Below are positions 61,633 through 64,000 of a stretch of 64,000 nucleotides of DNA, piece by piece. The stretch covers positions 94,850 through 158,849 of the forward strand of contig JAHDQN010000029.1 of NCBI GenBank assembly GCA_018433775.1. Reading direction: 5' to 3'. A program made the position numbers and the translations under genes. Under the pieces are notes generated by a model. The model ran no database searches, was not told the DNA's origin, and worked only from the letters and a program-made list of their open reading frames with translations. Position 1 is the stretch's first letter. Every line of letters starts with the position of its first letter. The DNA comes from Deltaproteobacteria bacterium. Lineage in GTDB: Bacteria > Desulfobacterota > Desulfomonilia > UBA1062.

Positions 61633-62646
61633 TCACTTCCGTACGGAGGTGACCTCCTTGGCGATCTGAAGAATCTCCATGGGCAGCTCGACCCCCATCT
61701 TGTTCGACACATCGAGGTCCACCAGGATGGTGAGGTCATCCTGAACAAGGATCGGCAGGGTTTCCGGAGCGGATCCCTCCTTGAGGATTTTTACCGCCTG
61801 GATTCCCGAAAGGGCGCCGATTCTCTTGAACTCGGAGCCGACGTAGAGGATGGCCCCGGAGAATCCCACGTGGCAATAGCAGACCAGGGGGATCTTCTGA
61901 GGCTGGATGAGAGACATGAGCTCGGTGGTCGGCTGGTAGTCCCTCAGGGCATAGTACGCGTCGATGGGAATACCAAAGGCCTGAACGCCCTGATCGATGA
62001 GCTCCTTTGCGGCGGCGACCGGGCTGTCGGACTTGCTCACCTCCTTGCTCAGGATCGTGATGCCTAAAGTCGCCGCCTTTGCCGTGGCCTCCTGGACAAA
62101 GGCGACCGCGTTGTCGTCGTCGCTGTGGACGATCCCCATCCTGGTGAGATTCGGCAGGGCAAGCTTGGTGATCTTGAAGGCGCTGACCGGGTCCAGGTAG
62201 AGCGACGCCCCGGTGAACCCCGGTCCGGCCTGGCTCACCGACGCGCACCCGATCGCCTGGGGAACTGCCACGGCGGTGAAGACCACCGGGATGCCGGCGC
62301 TGATGAGCTTGTCCTTACTGTACTTGGTGGCAGGCGAGCTGATGGTGAGCACGAGATCGGGCTTGGACGCAACGATGTCCGACACCGCGCCCTTGATCCT
62401 CATGAGGATACCGACCTTTTTCCACAGGCCCGCATCGGCGTCGGCATCGATGATGCGCCGGTTGATGACGAGGTTCTGCCCCTCGACGATGCCGTTTTTG
62501 GCCAGCTCTTCCACAAAGCCCTCGTACGCCCAGTCGAACGGGTTGATCTTCGAGACCTGAAGCACCTCAATCCGGTAGGAATCCTGAGCGCATACCGGCA
62601 TGCCGGACATGAGAAACACCAATACAAAGAGCATACATCTTTTCAT
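61633..62646 (-). CDS. ABC transporter substrate-binding protein (COG2984/ABC_sub_bind type)
   Basis: 337 aa, signal peptide MKRCMLFVLVFLMSGMPVCA then QDSYRIEVLQVSKINPFDWAYEGFVEELAKNG, KPDLVLTISSPATKYSKDKL, IPVVFTAVAVPQAIG, MGIVHSDDDNAVAFVQEA. This is the ABC_sub_bind family, often paired with a permease and an ATPase for amino acids such as tryptophan or for unknown ligands. No partner genes are adjacent, so it is an orphan here. ATG 62646 with AAGGAGG about 7 bases upstream; ATG 62679 is an unlikely alternative. Confidence 0.88.
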   Translation of the reverse strand: MKRCMLFVLVFLMSGMPVCAQDSYRIEVLQVSKINPFDWAYEGFVEELAKNGIVEGQNLVINRRIIDADADAGLWKKVGILMRIKGAVSDIVASKPDLVLTISSPATKYSKDKLISAGIPVVFTAVAVPQAIGCASVSQAGPGFTGASLYLDPVSAFKITKLALPNLTRMGIVHSDDDNAVAFVQEATAKAATLGITILSKEVSKSDSPVAAAKELIDQGVQAFGIPIDAYYALRDYQPTTELMSLIQPQKIPLVCYCHVGFSGAILYVGSEFKRIGALSGIQAVKILKEGSAPETLPILVQDDLTILVDLDVSNKMGVELPMEILQIAKEVTSVRK

Positions 62647-62940
62647 AAAAACCCTCCTTCTGAACCCATGGTTCATCAATGAATCTTACGCTTCTCTTCC
62701 TTTTCAGAAAGCATCATTCCATAGGGGAGCATGAGTGCGCGATAAATGGCTCAACACAAAAGAATTGTCGAATCAATATCTTCACACTACTTTAACGTTT
62801 CAGCACAGGGAGCGGTCTGCTTGATGCGAAAACCGGGCAGGGCGTGAGGGGACGTGAATATAGAGCCCTAGGAACGTTGTCTTCGGTTAATCCGGGAGAG
62901 AGGAGGTTTTTTCTCGAGCTACACCCCGCTCCCGGCCGGT

Positions 62941-63144
62941 TCAGATCTTTTCGCTGGTGCTGATGCCCAGGTGGGTGTACACGGCGCACGAACCGGTCGC
63001 GGCGCTTGAAATGAGTGCGCCGCTCGTGACCGTCAGCAAGGCCGTGAATCGGCTCACCTTCCGGGTTTTCACGAGCACGAAGATCAGCATGGCGGCAACC
63101 GCGAGTCTGCCGATGCGGTCAAGGGTTCCAACATTCTGGTCCAT
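62941..63144 (-). CDS. DUF2892 small membrane protein
   Basis: 67 aa: MDQNVGTLDRIGRLAVAAMLIFVLV opens with the N-V-G-x-x-D-R-x-x-R pattern of DUF2892 (YgaP C-terminal domain-like) and has two membrane helices; SSAATGSCAVYTHLGIST is the usual C-P/A-x-Y-x3-G-(I/L)-x-T ending. GGGAGGT precedes the ATG. In other bacteria such proteins are near rhodanese or sulfur-metabolism genes; no such neighbour is seen. Divergent from the formate dehydrogenase gene. Confidence 0.9.
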   Translation of the reverse strand: MDQNVGTLDRIGRLAVAAMLIFVLVKTRKVSRFTALLTVTSGALISSAATGSCAVYTHLGISTSEKI

Positions 63145-63397
63145 TTCATACCTCCCTTATTCACCCAAGGGATTATTCTCGGACTCGATTCGCTTGTCAA
63201 TACATATTTGCAGTGCTCGGTTTTTCCGGCGGTATCTATCACGAGACGGAAAAAAAAGAGGGGAGGAGATGGGAGCAGCGGTTATTAAGCCAAAAAATAC
63301 ATAATATTAGAATGAATAATGGTTCAGTTTTTCATTGTGCTCGCAGGGACAATCGGGTACAATCGTGAGACGAAAAAATTCGTAACAGGGGGGTTAT

Positions 63398-64000
63398 ATG
63401 AATGTAAGTAGGAGGGGATTCCTGAAGCTTGCGGGCGGAACCCTGGCTGCTGCGGGCATCGGAGCGAGCGTGGGGGTGAAGTCCGCTCACGCGAGACCTT
63501 CGAAGATCCGGTATGCCCGGGAAGTTCCCACCGTTTGCCCTTATTGCGCAGTGGGATGCGGCATTATCGCACACGTGAGCAACGGGAAGATCATCAACAC
63601 AGAGGGGGACCCCGATCATCCCATCAACAGAGGCTCGTTGTGTTCCAAGGGCAGTGCGCTGTTCCAGATTCCCAACAACGACAAGCGCCTGAGCAAGGTC
63701 CTCTACCGTGCCCCGGGCGCGGGCCAGTGGGAGGTGAAATCCTGGGACTGGGCTCTGGACAAGATCACCCGGAACATCAAGGACGCGCGCGACAAGGGCT
63801 TTGTCAGGACAAACGCGAAAGGCCAGGTGGTCAACCGGGTGGAAAACATCGCATCCCTGGGCGGAGCCGGCCTCGACAACGAGGAGGTGTACTCTCTGGT
63901 GAAGTTCAAGAGGGCGCTCGGCCTCGTATACCTTGAGCACCAGGCGCGTATTTGACACAGCTCCACCGTCGCCGGTCTGGCGAATTCATTCGGTCGCGGG
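63398..64000 (+). CDS. Selenocysteine formate dehydrogenase alpha subunit, N-terminal part
   Basis: Large periplasmic subunit of a formate dehydrogenase-N/O type enzyme, cut by the right edge (201 residues shown). Twin-arginine signal NVSRRGFLKLAGGTLAAAG then VPTVCPYCAVGCGI (4Fe-4S motif CxxCxxxC...C in SLCSKG). The in-frame TGA at 63953-63955 is read as selenocysteine: the sequence around it, LEHQARI-Sec-HSSTVAGLANSFGR, matches the Sec loop of FdnG-type enzymes, the frame stays open to the end, and a SECIS hairpin lies at the right distance. ATG 63398 with AGGGGGG upstream. Expected role: formate oxidation or CO2 reduction with Mo/W-bisPGD. Confidence 0.93.
63956..63983 (+). promoter_or_regulatory. 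Bacterial SECIS element
   Basis: Directly after the TGA (63953-63955), TCGCC (63969-63973) pairs with GGCGA (63979-63983) around a GGTCT loop. The GGUCU apical loop is the SelB-recognition loop of E. coli fdhF/fdnG SECIS, and the 18-nt spacing between UGA and the loop equals that in E. coli fdhF, as I recall it. Strong support for Sec insertion. Confidence 0.88.

Noticed and set aside
63953..63955. TGA as a true stop of the formate dehydrogenase gene
   Set aside because: The sequence on both sides is continuous with FdnG-type proteins and a SECIS hairpin follows at the expected distance, so selenocysteine is the better reading.

Overview
The window is GC-rich and gene-dense and reads as one stretch of a strictly anaerobic bacterial chromosome. 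It most resembles the former Deltaproteobacteria (Desulfobacterota / Syntrophobacterales-like). The assignment rests on gene content: a twin-arginine, UGA(Sec)-containing formate dehydrogenase, a probable Re-type citrate synthase next to isocitrate dehydrogenase, a Liv-type ABC operon that includes an acyl-CoA ligase, KaiBC-like proteins, a sigma-54 regulator, and a solitary REP-type palindrome. No species can be named. No rRNA, tRNA, CRISPR array, phage or complete insertion sequence was recognised.

Layout. 1-6776 (minus): a HAAT/Liv ABC transporter operon (SBP, LivG, acyl-CoA ligase, LivH, LivM, LivF cut by the window edge). It is preceded by an apparent phenylalanine leader-peptide attenuator: promoter, 18-residue peptide ending in five Phe and one Gly, antiterminator and terminator. 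7179-14310: an RCC1-repeat lipoprotein, two paralogous radical SAM proteins, a hemerythrin-like protein, an enlarged NDP-kinase-like protein, a TrmO/TsaA protein and a Na/Pi cotransporter. 14711-21733: hisS-aspS-LysM lipoprotein-Re-citrate synthase candidate-icd. 22264-27319: class I FBP aldolase and a three-enzyme trehalose fusion (HAD mutase + T6P phosphatase + GH65 phosphorylase). 27454-30095: LapA-like, rubredoxin-like and dodecin genes and a PaaK-like ligase.

30541-35020 is the most unusual locus: a molybdopterin oxidoreductase fused to a complete NifS/IscS-type cysteine desulfurase, followed 31 bp later by an EgtD-like histidine N-alpha-methyltransferase. Together they suggest an oxygen-independent route to ergothioneine or a related thiohistidine. 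35415-36600: cold-shock protein and small genes. 37155-42114: kaiC-kaiB-kaiB-hybrid histidine kinase. 42255-46411: three related coiled-coil stress-type proteins and an NtrC-class two-component system. 46626-48209: a second seven-repeat RCC1 lipoprotein.

48431-60174 is a long biosynthetic run, argB-argD-argF-argG-argH-lipoprotein-lysA-dapA-dapB-FAH-folK-response regulator/kinase. Its genes mostly overlap or sit a few bases apart, so arginine, lysine/diaminopimelate and folate steps are probably co-transcribed. It is followed by a lytic transglycosylase and pgsA. The window ends with an orphan ABC substrate-binding protein, a DUF2892 protein and the start of the selenocysteine formate dehydrogenase.
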